64,000 bases of DNA from Variovorax paradoxus NBRC 15149 (GTDB lineage Bacteria > Pseudomonadota > Gammaproteobacteria > Burkholderiales > Burkholderiaceae_C): assembly GCF_001591365.1 (NCBI RefSeq), contig NZ_BCUT01000007.1, positions 186,001-250,000 of the forward strand, written 5' to 3'. Positions 36,959-45,781 of the stretch are shown here, piece after piece. The stretch's first letter is position 1. Each line of letters opens with the position of its first letter. A program made the translations under genes and the position numbers. The notes below the pieces were generated by a model that saw nothing but the letters and a program-made list of their open reading frames with translations, did no database searches and was not told where the DNA came from.

Positions 36959-37386
36959 TGACCGACGAAGCAAGCACCACGCCCCCCGACGACTACGAAG
37001 CCGGCCTGGTCAACCGCCGCCGCGTGCTCGGCGACGCCTGGGTCGACAAGTCGCTGGCCAACCGCAACGCGTTCAATGCCGAATTCCAGGAGCTCATCAC
37101 CCGCCATGCCTGGAACGACATCTGGGGCCGGCCCGCGCTTGGCGACAAGACGCGCCGCTACATGGTGCTGTCGATGATGCTGGGCATCCATGCCTATGAA
37201 GAATTCGCGATGCACGTGCGCGCCGCGCTCGACGGCCCGCCCGAGTCGCGCCTCACGCCCGAGGACATCAAGGAAGTCATCATGATGGCGGCCATCTACT
37301 GCGGCGTGCCGGTGGCGAACCACGCCTTCGGCATCGCGACCGGCATCCTGCGCGAGAAGGGCTTGCTGGCCGCGGCTTCCCAGTGA
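36958..37386 (+). CDS. pcaC: 4-Carboxymuconolactone decarboxylase
   Basis: A 142-residue protein of the carboxymuconolactone decarboxylase family. LITRHAWNDIWGRPALGDKT, MLGIHAYEEFAMHVRAAL and AAIYCGVPVANHAFG carry the conserved histidines, cysteine and aspartates. It converts 4-carboxymuconolactone to beta-ketoadipate enol-lactone. It is translated directly after pcaB and overlaps the MFS gene by 4 bases (GTGA). Confidence 0.93.
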   Translation: MTDEASTTPPDDYEAGLVNRRRVLGDAWVDKSLANRNAFNAEFQELITRHAWNDIWGRPALGDKTRRYMVLSMMLGIHAYEEFAMHVRAALDGPPESRLTPEDIKEVIMMAAIYCGVPVANHAFGIATGILREKGLLAAASQ

Positions 37387-38603
37387 CCGGGCCGCGCATC
37401 CGCAAGGACCGGTTCGAACTCGGCTTCGGTTTGCTGCTGCCGCTGCTGCTGGCGGCGCAGCCCGTGGCCACCGACAGCTACCTGCCCGCGCTGCCCGCCA
37501 TCGCGAAGGAACTGGGCTCGGCCAGCACCAGCCTCACGCTGTTCGTGCTGGCCTTCGGCTTTGCGCAATTGCTGTGCGGCCCGCTGGCCGACCGCTTCGG
37601 CCGCCGGCCGGTGCTGCTGGCGGGGCTCGGCTGCTACGCGGTCGCGGCCCTGGGCGGCGCGTTTGCCGGCAGCGTGGCGGTGCTCGCGGGCTGGCGCACG
37701 CTGCAGGGCTTTTCGATGGCGGCCATCCTGGTGTGCGCGCGCGCCGCGGTGCGCGACCTCTATCCCGCGCACGAAGGCCCGCACGTCATGGCGCGCGGGC
37801 TCACGGGCCTGGGCGTGGTGGGGCTGCTGGCGCCGCTCCTGGGCGCATGGCTGGTGCAGGGCGCCGGCTGGCGCTGGGTGATGGCGTCGATGGCGCTCTA
37901 CGCGCTGGTGCTGCTTGCGCTCTGCTGGCGCTCGTTCGCGGAGACGCGGCGGCCGCTGGCCGGGGAACTTTCGGCGCCGCGCGGCAGCACCCGCGCCGTG
38001 TTCGCGAGCCGCAGCTTCCGGGCCTGGGCCTCGGTGGCCGCAACCACCTACGGCGGCCTCTTCTGCTTCCTGCTGCTGTCGCCGATGGTCTACATCGGCT
38101 ACCTGGGCTGGTCGCCCGCGATGTACGGCTGGATCCCGGCCGGCGGCTCGCTGGTCTACATCTTCAGCACCACGATGTGCCGGCGGCTGCTGCGCCGATA
38201 CGGGCCGGTGGGCACGGTGCAGTTGGGCGCCACGCTGAGCATCACGGGCGCGGCGATCCAGGCGCTGGGCTGCTGGCTCGCGCCGCTGAGCGCGCTGCCG
38301 CTGCTCGCGGGCCACGCGGTCTATTGCCTGGGCCACGGCATCCACCAGCCCTGCGGCCAGGCCGGCGCCGTGGGCGACCTGCCGCACCTCGCGGGGCGGG
38401 CCGTGTCGTGGTCGGGTTTCGGCATGATGATGGTGGCGTTCAGCGTCGGGCAGGTGGCCGCGCAGTTCGTCGACACCGATTTTTCGAACGGCGCCTGGCC
38501 GATGGTCGTTCCGATGCTGCTCGCGGGCTGCGGGTTGCTGGCCATCGCGTTCCTCTGGCTGCCGCGTCTTCAACATCCGATCAAAGAAAAGGAATCAACA
38601 TGA
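37383..38603 (+). CDS. Bcr/CflA-type MFS transporter inside the pca operon
   Basis: A 406-residue protein with 12 hydrophobic segments. QPVATDSYLPALPAIAKELG at the N-terminus, GPLADRFGRRPVLLAGLGCY and WRTLQGFSMAAILVCARAAV match drug/sulfonamide-resistance transporters of the Bcr/CflA type. The GTG start overlaps the pcaC stop, and its stop overlaps the pcaD start (ATGA), so it is part of the translated operon. It may move a pathway acid such as protocatechuate or beta-ketoadipate, or export a toxic intermediate. The family more often exports drugs. Confidence 0.85.
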   Translation: MTGPRIRKDRFELGFGLLLPLLLAAQPVATDSYLPALPAIAKELGSASTSLTLFVLAFGFAQLLCGPLADRFGRRPVLLAGLGCYAVAALGGAFAGSVAVLAGWRTLQGFSMAAILVCARAAVRDLYPAHEGPHVMARGLTGLGVVGLLAPLLGAWLVQGAGWRWVMASMALYALVLLALCWRSFAETRRPLAGELSAPRGSTRAVFASRSFRAWASVAATTYGGLFCFLLLSPMVYIGYLGWSPAMYGWIPAGGSLVYIFSTTMCRRLLRRYGPVGTVQLGATLSITGAAIQALGCWLAPLSALPLLAGHAVYCLGHGIHQPCGQAGAVGDLPHLAGRAVSWSGFGMMMVAFSVGQVAAQFVDTDFSNGAWPMVVPMLLAGCGLLAIAFLWLPRLQHPIKEKEST

Positions 38604-39364
38604 CCCGTTTGAACGTCGTCCGCGAAGGCAGCGGTCCTTTTGTCGTGCTGAGCCATGCGCTGGGCTGCGACCTGCACATGTGGGACGGCGTGGCCGAGCA
38701 GCTTGCGCGCGCCCACACCGTGATCCGCTACGACCACCGCAACCATGGCGGCTCGCAGGTGGTGCCGGGTGCGCTGCGCGTGGAGGCGCTGGCGCAGGAC
38801 GCGGCCGAGCTCATCCAGCGCGAGGCCGGCGGGGAGCCGGTGCACTTCGTCGGCCTGTCGATGGGTGGCATGACCGCGCAGGCGCTGGCGGTGCGCCATC
38901 CCGAGCTGCTGCGCAGCGTGGTGATCGCGAATTCGTCGGCCCACTACCCCGACCAGTCGCCCTGGCGCGCGCGCGCCGAGACGGTCGCCGCCAAGGGCGT
39001 GGCCGCCATTGCGCCGGGCGCGGTGGCGCGCTGGCTCACGCACGGCTACGTCACCACGCAGGAGGGCAAGGCCGCGGCCGAGGCGCTGCACGACGTGCTG
39101 GTGCGCACCGATGCACAGGGCTACATCGAAAGCTGCAACGCGGTGGCCGCCATCGATTTCCGCGAGGGCAACCGCCGCATCGCCGTGCCCACGCTAGTGA
39201 TCGCGGGCCTGCAGGACGAGGCCACGCCGCTGGCGATGTCCGAAGCCATCGTGGCCGCCATTCCCGGCGCGTGCCTGGCCACCATCGACGCGGCGCACCT
39301 GAGCGCGGTGGAGCGGCCGGTCGAGTTCACGCAGCTGCTGATCGATTACTGGCGCAGCCTTTGA
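38600..39364 (+). CDS. pcaD: 3-Oxoadipate enol-lactonase
   Basis: A 254-residue alpha/beta hydrolase. The nucleophile serine lies in VGLSMGGMTAQAL, the acid in AGLQDEATPLAM and the histidine in DAAHLSAVERP. It hydrolyses beta-ketoadipate enol-lactone to beta-ketoadipate. The N-terminus GSGPFVVLSHALGCDLHMWD is typical of PcaD. The ATG overlaps the MFS stop. It ends the first pca operon; a PcaR-like box lies between it and the next gene. Confidence 0.9.
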   Translation: MTRLNVVREGSGPFVVLSHALGCDLHMWDGVAEQLARAHTVIRYDHRNHGGSQVVPGALRVEALAQDAAELIQREAGGEPVHFVGLSMGGMTAQALAVRHPELLRSVVIANSSAHYPDQSPWRARAETVAAKGVAAIAPGAVARWLTHGYVTTQEGKAAAEALHDVLVRTDAQGYIESCNAVAAIDFREGNRRIAVPTLVIAGLQDEATPLAMSEAIVAAIPGACLATIDAAHLSAVERPVEFTQLLIDYWRSL

Positions 39365-39436
39365 GAAATGCGGGCTCCGAGCCCTGGGGACGGCCCTAGG
39401 TCTAACCCCTAATCCGTGCGAACAATGCACGCACGC

Positions 39437-39451
39437 GTTCGATGATCGAAC
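39437..39451. promoter_or_regulatory. PcaR-like box 2 (GTTCGATGATCGAAC)
   Basis: This 15-base sequence is a palindrome except for its central base and lies 55 bases before the 3-dehydroshikimate dehydratase start. It shares 13 of 15 bases with box 1 at 30801 and resembles the known PcaR site. It suggests a second promoter under the same IclR-type regulator. Confidence 0.65.
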
Positions 39452-39506
39452 ACTGGGCACATGTGGAGCGTTGTGGGCGGCGGCGGCTGTTCCTACAGTC
39501 ACCCCC

Positions 39507-41399
39507 ATGCATCGCTCCATTGCCACCGTCTCCCTCAGCGGCACGCTTCGCCAGAAGCTCGAAGCCGTTTCGGCCGCAGGCTTCGACGGCATCGAGCTGT
39601 TCGAGGCCGACTTCGTCAACTTCAAGGGCAGCGCCGCCGAGTTGCGCCGCATCGCCTCGGACCTCGGCCTGTCGATCGACCTGTACCAGCCGTTCCGCGA
39701 TTTCGAGGGCATGCCCGAGGCGCAGTTCCGCCGCAGCCTGGAGCGCGCCGAGCGCAAGTTCGACCTGATGGAGGCCATGGGCGCGCCGCTGATGCTGTGC
39801 TGCTCCAACACCTCGCCGCTCTCGGTGAACGACCCGGCGCTGGCCGCCGCGCAGCTGCACGAGCTCGCGGAGCGGGCCGCACGCCGCAATCTGCGCGTGG
39901 GCTTCGAGGCGCTGGCCTGGGGCCGCCACACCTCGCTGTACGGCCAGGCCTGGAACATCGTGAAGCAGGCCGGCCACCCGCACCTTGGCCTGATCCTCGA
40001 CAGCTTCCACACGCTGTCGCTGAAGGACGATGCCACCGGCATCGCCGCCATCCCGGGCGACAAGATTTTCTTCCTGCAGATGGCCGACGCGCCGCTGCTG
40101 TCGATGGACGTGCTGCAGTGGGCGCGCCACCACCGCTCGTTCCCGGGGCAGGGCGACTTCGACGTGATCGGCTTCTTCGAGCAGGTGCTGCGCGCGGGCT
40201 ACACCGGCCCGCTGTCGCTGGAAATCTTCAACGACCTGTTCCGCGAAACGCCCAACCGCCGCACCGCGGTGGACGCGATGCGCTCGCTGCTGTACCTCGA
40301 AAGCGAGGCGCGGCAGCGGCTGGCTTCCTCCGCCGATGTGCCGGCGCTGAAACCGCAGGTCGAGCTGTTCAGCCCGCCGCCGGTGCCGGCGCTGTCGGGC
40401 CTGTCGTTCATCGAGTTTGCGGCCGACGAGGCCTCGGCCAGCACGCTCGGCGCGCTGCTGGAGCAGCTCGGCTTCCGCCGCGTCGGCCGGCACCGCTCCA
40501 AGGCCGTGGCGCTGTACCGCCAGGGCGGCATCAACCTGATCGTCAACGCGCAGCCGGATTCGTTCGCGCGCAGCCGCTTCGAGGCGCACGGCACCTCGGT
40601 GTGCGCGCTGGGCGTGCGCTGCGCCGATCCGCAGGCCGCGGTCGAGCGCGCCACGGCCATGCGCTCGCAGCGCCACGACAGCCCGGTCGGCCCGAACGAA
40701 TTGCGCGTGCCCGCCATCGTGGCGCCGGGCGGCAACCTGATCCACTTCGTGCCCGAGGCCCTGGGCACCAACGGCCCGTACGAGGCCGACTTCATCCTCG
40801 AGCAAGACGCCGCGGCCGATGTCCGCGGCGCCGGCCTCGCGCAGGTCGACCACGTGGCGTTCGGCCTCGCGCTCGACCAGCTCGACACCTGGGTGCTGTT
40901 CACGCGCGCCGTGCTGGGGCTGGAGCCGGGCGAAAGCCTGGAGCTGGCCGACCCCTTCGGCCTGATCCGCAGCCGCGGCGTGGCCAACGCCGATCGCAGC
41001 GTGCGGCTGGTGCTCAACGTGTCGCTGAGCCAGCGCACCCGCACCGCGCGCACGCTGAGCCTGACCGGCGGCGGTGCGGTGCACCACATCGCGCTGCGCT
41101 GCGACGACATCTTCGAGAGCGTGGCGCGGCTGCGCGCCGCGGGCACGCGCTTCGTGCCCATTTCGGACAACTACTACGACGACCTGGCCACGCGCATCGA
41201 CCTGGACCCGGCGCTGCTCGCGAAGCTGCGCGCGGCGGGCGTGCTGTTCGACCGTTCGCCCGCGGGCGACTACCTGCACATCTACACCGAGAACATCGAA
41301 GGCGGACTCTTCTTCGAACTGGCACAGCGCACCGCGGGCTACGACGCCTACGGCGCGCTCAACGCACCCGCGCGCATGGCATCGCAGGCGCAGCAATAA
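39507..41399 (+). CDS. quiC: 3-Dehydroshikimate dehydratase, two-domain (QuiC/QsuB-like)
   Basis: A 630-residue fusion. Residues 1-280 form a xylose-isomerase-like TIM barrel (TVSLSGTLRQKLEAVSAAGF, LGLILDSFHTLSLKDD, GQGDFDVIGFFEQVLRAGY) that carries dehydratase activity in this family. Residues from about 310 form two glyoxalase/HPPD-like domains with metal ligands expected in AQVDHVAFGL, VHHIALRCDD and GGLFFELAQR. It converts 3-dehydroshikimate to protocatechuate, linking the hydroaromatic branch to pca genes. The ATG at 39507 is preferred over an upstream start at 39471 since it begins at the first barrel strand. Confidence 0.88.
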   Translation: MHRSIATVSLSGTLRQKLEAVSAAGFDGIELFEADFVNFKGSAAELRRIASDLGLSIDLYQPFRDFEGMPEAQFRRSLERAERKFDLMEAMGAPLMLCCSNTSPLSVNDPALAAAQLHELAERAARRNLRVGFEALAWGRHTSLYGQAWNIVKQAGHPHLGLILDSFHTLSLKDDATGIAAIPGDKIFFLQMADAPLLSMDVLQWARHHRSFPGQGDFDVIGFFEQVLRAGYTGPLSLEIFNDLFRETPNRRTAVDAMRSLLYLESEARQRLASSADVPALKPQVELFSPPPVPALSGLSFIEFAADEASASTLGALLEQLGFRRVGRHRSKAVALYRQGGINLIVNAQPDSFARSRFEAHGTSVCALGVRCADPQAAVERATAMRSQRHDSPVGPNELRVPAIVAPGGNLIHFVPEALGTNGPYEADFILEQDAAADVRGAGLAQVDHVAFGLALDQLDTWVLFTRAVLGLEPGESLELADPFGLIRSRGVANADRSVRLVLNVSLSQRTRTARTLSLTGGGAVHHIALRCDDIFESVARLRAAGTRFVPISDNYYDDLATRIDLDPALLAKLRAAGVLFDRSPAGDYLHIYTENIEGGLFFELAQRTAGYDAYGALNAPARMASQAQQ

Positions 41400-41429
41400 A
41401 GATTCTTTTCGTCAACCCGGAGACAAACC

Positions 41430-42839
41430 ATGGCAACCATCACGGCCCACGAGCCGAAAGGCAAGCACCAGTCGAAGAAAGCCACCGCGAGCGGCTGGAT
41501 CGGCTCGGCACTGGAGTACTACGACTTCTTCATCTACGCCACCGCGGCGGCGCTGATCTTTCCGCAGATCTTCTTTCCCAAGGGCGACCCGCAGATCGCG
41601 ATCATCGCGTCGCTCGCCACCTACGGCGTGGGCTACGTCGCACGGCCGATCGGCGCGCTGCTGCTGGGCCACTGGGGCGACACGCACGGCCGCAAGACGG
41701 TGCTGATCCTGTGCATGTTCCTGATGGGCTTTTCCACCGTCGCCGTCGGCCTGCTGCCGACCTATGACCAGGTCGGCCTGTGGGCGCCCGCGCTGCTGGT
41801 GCTGCTGCGCCTGATCCAGGGCTTTGCGGTGGCCGGCGAGATCTCGGGCGCGAGCTCGATGATCCTGGAGCATGCGCCGTTCGGACGCCGCGGCTTCTTC
41901 GCGAGCTTCACGCTGCAGGGCGTGCAGGCCGGCCAGATCATGGCGGCCGCGGTGTTCCTGCCGCTCGCGCACTACATGGACAAGGACGCCTTCAACGCCT
42001 GGGGCTGGCGCATTCCGTTCCTGCTGAGCTTCATCGTCATCGTGGCCGGCTACATCATCCGCAGGGAAGTGGAGGAGACCCCCGCCTTTGCCGAAGTCGA
42101 GAAAAGCGCGCAGGTGCCGAAGGCGCCGGTGATCCAGGCCGTGACCGAGAGCTGGGGCGACATGCTGCGCGTGCTGCTGTGCTCGCTGATGAACGTGATC
42201 CCGGTGGTCGCGACCATCTTCGGCGCCGCCTATGCAGTGCAGCCGGGCTACGGCATCAACTTCGAGAAGGACATCTATCTCTGGATTCCGGTGATGGGCA
42301 ACATCCTGGCCGTGATCGTGATCCCGTACGTGGGCAACCTGTCGGACAAGGTCGGCCGCCGCCTGCCGATCGCCGTGGGTGCCATCGGTTCGGGCCTGCT
42401 GTCGTTCGGCTACCTGTACGCCATCAGCATCCACAACGTGCCGCTGGCCATCGTGATGTCGCTGCTGATGTGGGGCGTGGTCTACCAGGGCTACAACGCC
42501 GTGTTCCCAAGCTTCTACCCGGAGATGTTCCCCACGCGCACCCGCGTCTCGGGCATGGCGATCTCGCAGAACATCGGCACCGCGATCACCGCGCTGCTGC
42601 CCGCGCTGTTCGTGGCGGTCGCGCCTCCCGGCGCCGCCAACATCCCGCTGACCGTCGGCGCCATCACGCTGGCGATCTGCGCCATTGCCGCGGTCTCGGC
42701 CCTGAGCGCACGCGAAACCTACCGCGTGCACATGAACGACCTGGGCAAGCCCGATGCGGTGCCGGTCGACAAGCTCGAGTACGACCGGCTGCGCGAAGAA
42801 ACGCTCGCCACCGCACGCATCGCCAAGGCCGCGGCCTGA
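41430..42839 (+). CDS. MHS-family MFS transporter (shikimate/aromatic acid type)
   Basis: A 469-residue inner-membrane protein with 12 hydrophobic segments. SGWIGSALEYYDFFIYATAA, RPIGALLLGHWGDTHGRKTV and LIQGFAVAGEISGASSMILE are hallmarks of the metabolite:H+ symporter family, which includes ShiA, KgtP and ProP. It follows the dehydratase gene by 30 bases with GGAG before the ATG, so a shikimate, dehydroshikimate or protocatechuate substrate is likely. Confidence 0.9.
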   Translation: MATITAHEPKGKHQSKKATASGWIGSALEYYDFFIYATAAALIFPQIFFPKGDPQIAIIASLATYGVGYVARPIGALLLGHWGDTHGRKTVLILCMFLMGFSTVAVGLLPTYDQVGLWAPALLVLLRLIQGFAVAGEISGASSMILEHAPFGRRGFFASFTLQGVQAGQIMAAAVFLPLAHYMDKDAFNAWGWRIPFLLSFIVIVAGYIIRREVEETPAFAEVEKSAQVPKAPVIQAVTESWGDMLRVLLCSLMNVIPVVATIFGAAYAVQPGYGINFEKDIYLWIPVMGNILAVIVIPYVGNLSDKVGRRLPIAVGAIGSGLLSFGYLYAISIHNVPLAIVMSLLMWGVVYQGYNAVFPSFYPEMFPTRTRVSGMAISQNIGTAITALLPALFVAVAPPGAANIPLTVGAITLAICAIAAVSALSARETYRVHMNDLGKPDAVPVDKLEYDRLREETLATARIAKAAA

Positions 42840-42877
42840 AGACCTTGCGCGCACCAAGGGCGTCGGGGCGATGAAGA

Positions 42878-43561
42878 ATGGCGGGCATGACCTCCCATCT
42901 CAAGATCGATTTCGTTTCCGATGTTTCCTGCCCCTGGTGCGCCGTCGGCCTGGGCTCGCTCGAGGCGGCGCTGCGGCGCGTCGCGCCCGGCATCACGGCG
43001 GAGCTGCACTTCCAGCCTTTCGAGCTGAACCCGCAGATGCCGCCCGAAGGCCAGGACACCTTCGAGCACCTGAACCAGAAATACGGCTCCACGCGCGAGC
43101 AGCAGGCAGAGTCGCGCGAGATGATCCGCCAGCGCGGGGCCGAGGTGGGCTTCGAGTTCAGCCCCGAGGGCCGGCCGCGCATCTACAACACCTTCGATGC
43201 CCACCGTCTGCTGCACTGGGCCGAGCTCGAAAGCCCGGCCAGGCAGGCAGCGCTCAAGAAGCTGCTTTTGAAGGCCTACTTCACCGACCGCCAGAACCCC
43301 TCCGACCACGAGGTGCTGGTGCGCCTGGCCGCCGAAGCCGGGCTCGATGCGGCGCGCGCCCGCGAGATTCTTGCCAGCGACGAATTCGCGCGCGAAACCC
43401 GCGAGCGCGAACGCATGTACACCGATGCCGGCATCCATTCGGTGCCTGCCATCATCATCAACGACCAGCACCTGATCTCGGGCGGCCAGCCGGTCGAGGT
43501 GTTCGAGCGCGCCTTGCGCCAGATTGCCGGCGCTGCACCCGCCAGCGTGGCGGTTGCCTGA
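42878..43561 (+). CDS. DsbA-family oxidoreductase (FrnE-like)
   Basis: A 227-residue thioredoxin-fold protein with the redox pair Cys18-Pro-Trp-Cys21 in VSDVSCPWCAVGL and a cis-proline region HSVPAIIINDQHLISGGQP near residues 188-206. It has no signal peptide, so it is cytoplasmic, as are FrnE/2-hydroxychromene-isomerase-like relatives. The start may be the ATG at 42878 or 42887. It follows the MHS transporter by 38 bases but is probably not part of the aromatic pathway. Confidence 0.88.
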   Translation: MAGMTSHLKIDFVSDVSCPWCAVGLGSLEAALRRVAPGITAELHFQPFELNPQMPPEGQDTFEHLNQKYGSTREQQAESREMIRQRGAEVGFEFSPEGRPRIYNTFDAHRLLHWAELESPARQAALKKLLLKAYFTDRQNPSDHEVLVRLAAEAGLDAARAREILASDEFARETRERERMYTDAGIHSVPAIIINDQHLISGGQPVEVFERALRQIAGAAPASVAVA

Positions 43562-43630
43562 CTTAGCCGGGGCTTAGCCGCCGCCTTGCGCGGCGCTGCG
43601 AAGGTAAAGTGCGTCAACGCGGAGCGGGGC

Positions 43631-43663
43631 ACGGCGGTTGAGGAAGCGTCCTTGAACCGCCGT
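43631..43663. repeat. 33-base inverted repeat upstream of a secreted-protein gene
   Basis: ACGGCGGTT (43631-43639) and AACCGCCGT (43655-43663) are perfect inverted copies, with AGG/CCT able to extend the stem inside. The repeat lies 20 bases before the ATG of the next gene and just before its AGGAG ribosome site (43671). It could be a leader hairpin, an operator or the end of the previous transcript. A smaller hairpin CGCCGC/GCGGCG lies at 43579-43595. Confidence 0.45.
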
Positions 43664-43683
43664 CACTCCCAGGAGCTCCGAAG

Positions 43684-44154
43684 ATGAAGAAGAAAAGCCT
43701 CATCGCCGCACTCGTTCTCATGGCCGCGGCCTCGCTGCCCGCATTGGCCGACGAATACGGCAGGCACCCGTTCTACCTGCACGCCCTGTCCGACCTGCGC
43801 ACGGCCGCATGGAAAGTGGAGCACCGCCGCCCCGAAGACGGGAACGTCTCGCGCGACGAGCAGGTGGTGCTCGACGAGATCCATGCCGCCATCGGCGACC
43901 TGCAGCACGCGGCATGGCTCGACGGCAAGCCCCTCGAATGGCGCGAGCCTACCGACGCGTGGCTGCCGCGCCAGGGCCGCCTGCATGCGGCGGTCGACCT
44001 GCTGCGGAAGGTGCGCTCCGATGTGGCGCGCGAAGAAGACGATCCGCGCTCGCGGCCGTACCAGCAGCGCGGCCTGGCGCATGTCGACGTGGCGCTGGGC
44101 ACCGCGCAGCACGCCATCGGCGACGTGCGCCGCCACGACCTGCGCACGGAGTGA
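43684..44154 (+). CDS. Secreted hypothetical protein (156 aa)
   Basis: A signal peptide (MKKKSLIAALVLMAAASLPA, cleavage after ALA, about residue 22) is followed by an acidic and histidine-rich helical domain: HPFYLHALSDLRTAAWKVEH, DEIHAAIGDLQHAAWLDG, RGLAHVDVALGTAQHAIGDV. The spacing of histidines hints at metal binding but no family is recognised. It overlaps the possible GTG start of the next gene at 44151. Confidence 0.8.
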   Translation: MKKKSLIAALVLMAAASLPALADEYGRHPFYLHALSDLRTAAWKVEHRRPEDGNVSRDEQVVLDEIHAAIGDLQHAAWLDGKPLEWREPTDAWLPRQGRLHAAVDLLRKVRSDVAREEDDPRSRPYQQRGLAHVDVALGTAQHAIGDVRRHDLRTE

Positions 44155-44192
44155 ATGCGGTGGCAGCCGCCGCTTCGCAGTGGTTGTTCCCC

Positions 44193-45758
44193 ATGCGTCG
44201 CACGGCGATGGCGCTGGCTGCATGCGCACTGGCGCTGCTCGCGGCCTGCGCGAGCGCGCCGGGGGAGCATCGGCCGCTGGTGTCGGTTTCCCTGCCTTCT
44301 GCACCCATGAACGAAGCCGCGCGGCTGCGCTGGCTCGACCGCGTGGGCGGGGGTGCCAATGCGAGCAGCGAGGCGCAGCTGGCGCGGCGCGGCCTGCCGC
44401 TGTGGATGCGCGACCAGCTCAATCCGCGGCCCGCGCCGCTGCCGCCGGCCGCGCAGGCGCAGATCGATGCCATGGCCATTTCGCGCACGCCGCTCGACCA
44501 GCTCGTTACCGGACTCGATGCGCAGCGCAAGGCCGCCGACGCGCTGCCCGACGAAGACCAGAAGAAGGCCGCGCGCCAGGCCTACCAGCGGCAGCTCAAC
44601 GAACTGGCGCGCGAGGCCCAGCAGCGCTTCGTGCTGCGCGCGCTCTATTCGCCCAACCAACTGCAGGAGCAGATGACGTGGTTCTGGATGAACCACTTCA
44701 ACGTCAACCTGCGCAAGGACAACATCCGCGCGATGGTGGGCGACTACGAAGAGAACGCGATCCGCCCGCATGCGCTCGGCAGCTTCCGCGACCTGCTCGG
44801 CGCCACGCTGCACCACCCCGCGATGCTGCGCTACTTGGACAACGCGCAGAACGCCGCCAACCGCATCAACGAGAACTACGCGCGCGAGCTGATGGAGCTG
44901 CACACCATGGGCGTGGGCGGCGGCTATTCGCAAGCCGACGTGCAGGAGCTGGCGCGCGTGCTCACCGGCGTGGGCGTGAGCTACCAGCCGCTGGACGCGC
45001 CGCCGCCCAATGTGCGGCCGGCCCTGCGCGCCGACTACGTGCGCCGGGGCCTGTTCGAGTTCAACCCCAACCGGCACGACTACGGGCCGAAGACGCTGCT
45101 GGGCCAGCCGATCCAGAGCCGCGGGTTGGCCGAGGCCGACGAGGCGCTCGACCGCCTGGCGCGTGCGCCGGCCACCGCGCGCTTCATCTCGCGCAAGCTC
45201 GCCGTGTACTTCGTCTCCGACGATCCGCCGCAGGCCTTGGTCGAACGCATGGCGGCGGCCTTCACGCGCAGCGACGGCGACATCGCCCTCACGCTCAAGG
45301 CGATGTTCGAGTCGCCCGAATTCGCCGCCTCGCTCGGGCGCAAGTTCCGCGACCCGGTGCACTACGTGATCGCCGGCGTGCGGCTCGCGTACGACGACCG
45401 CGTGGTGACGAACGTGGGCCCGATGCTCGGCTGGATCAACCGCATGGGCGAGCCGCTGTACGGCCACGAGACGCCCGACGGCTATCCGCTCAACGAAGCC
45501 GCCTGGGCCAGCGCGGGGCAGATGAACACGCGCTTCGAGATCGCGCGCGCCATCGGTGCGAATGGCGCCGTGCTGTTCCGCACGGACGACAAGGCGCCGC
45601 TGGAGAAACCCGCATTCCCGCCGCTGGCCGATTCGCACGCGGTGCGCGCCATGCAGGCGGGCCTGGGCGCGGACACGCGCGAGGCGCTGGCGCAGGCGAG
45701 GAACCCGCAGGAGTGGAACACCTTCCTGCTGGCGTCGCCGGAACTGATGCGCCGCTGA
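44193..45758 (+). CDS. DUF1800-family exported protein
   Basis: A 521-residue protein. The ATG at 44193 gives a lipoprotein-like signal (MALAACALALLAACAS with Cys in the lipobox); a GTG at 44151 that overlaps the previous stop is an alternative. DUF1800 features include MTWFWMNHFNVNLRKDN, NENYARELMELHTMGVGGGY and ISRKLAVYFVSDDPP. The family is widespread and nearly always paired with a DUF1501 protein, as here, but its biochemical role is unknown to me. It should act in the cell envelope. Confidence 0.88.
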   Translation: MRRTAMALAACALALLAACASAPGEHRPLVSVSLPSAPMNEAARLRWLDRVGGGANASSEAQLARRGLPLWMRDQLNPRPAPLPPAAQAQIDAMAISRTPLDQLVTGLDAQRKAADALPDEDQKKAARQAYQRQLNELAREAQQRFVLRALYSPNQLQEQMTWFWMNHFNVNLRKDNIRAMVGDYEENAIRPHALGSFRDLLGATLHHPAMLRYLDNAQNAANRINENYARELMELHTMGVGGGYSQADVQELARVLTGVGVSYQPLDAPPPNVRPALRADYVRRGLFEFNPNRHDYGPKTLLGQPIQSRGLAEADEALDRLARAPATARFISRKLAVYFVSDDPPQALVERMAAAFTRSDGDIALTLKAMFESPEFAASLGRKFRDPVHYVIAGVRLAYDDRVVTNVGPMLGWINRMGEPLYGHETPDGYPLNEAAWASAGQMNTRFEIARAIGANGAVLFRTDDKAPLEKPAFPPLADSHAVRAMQAGLGADTREALAQARNPQEWNTFLLASPELMRR

Positions 45759-45781
45759 TGATGAAAAAAGGACACACCGCC

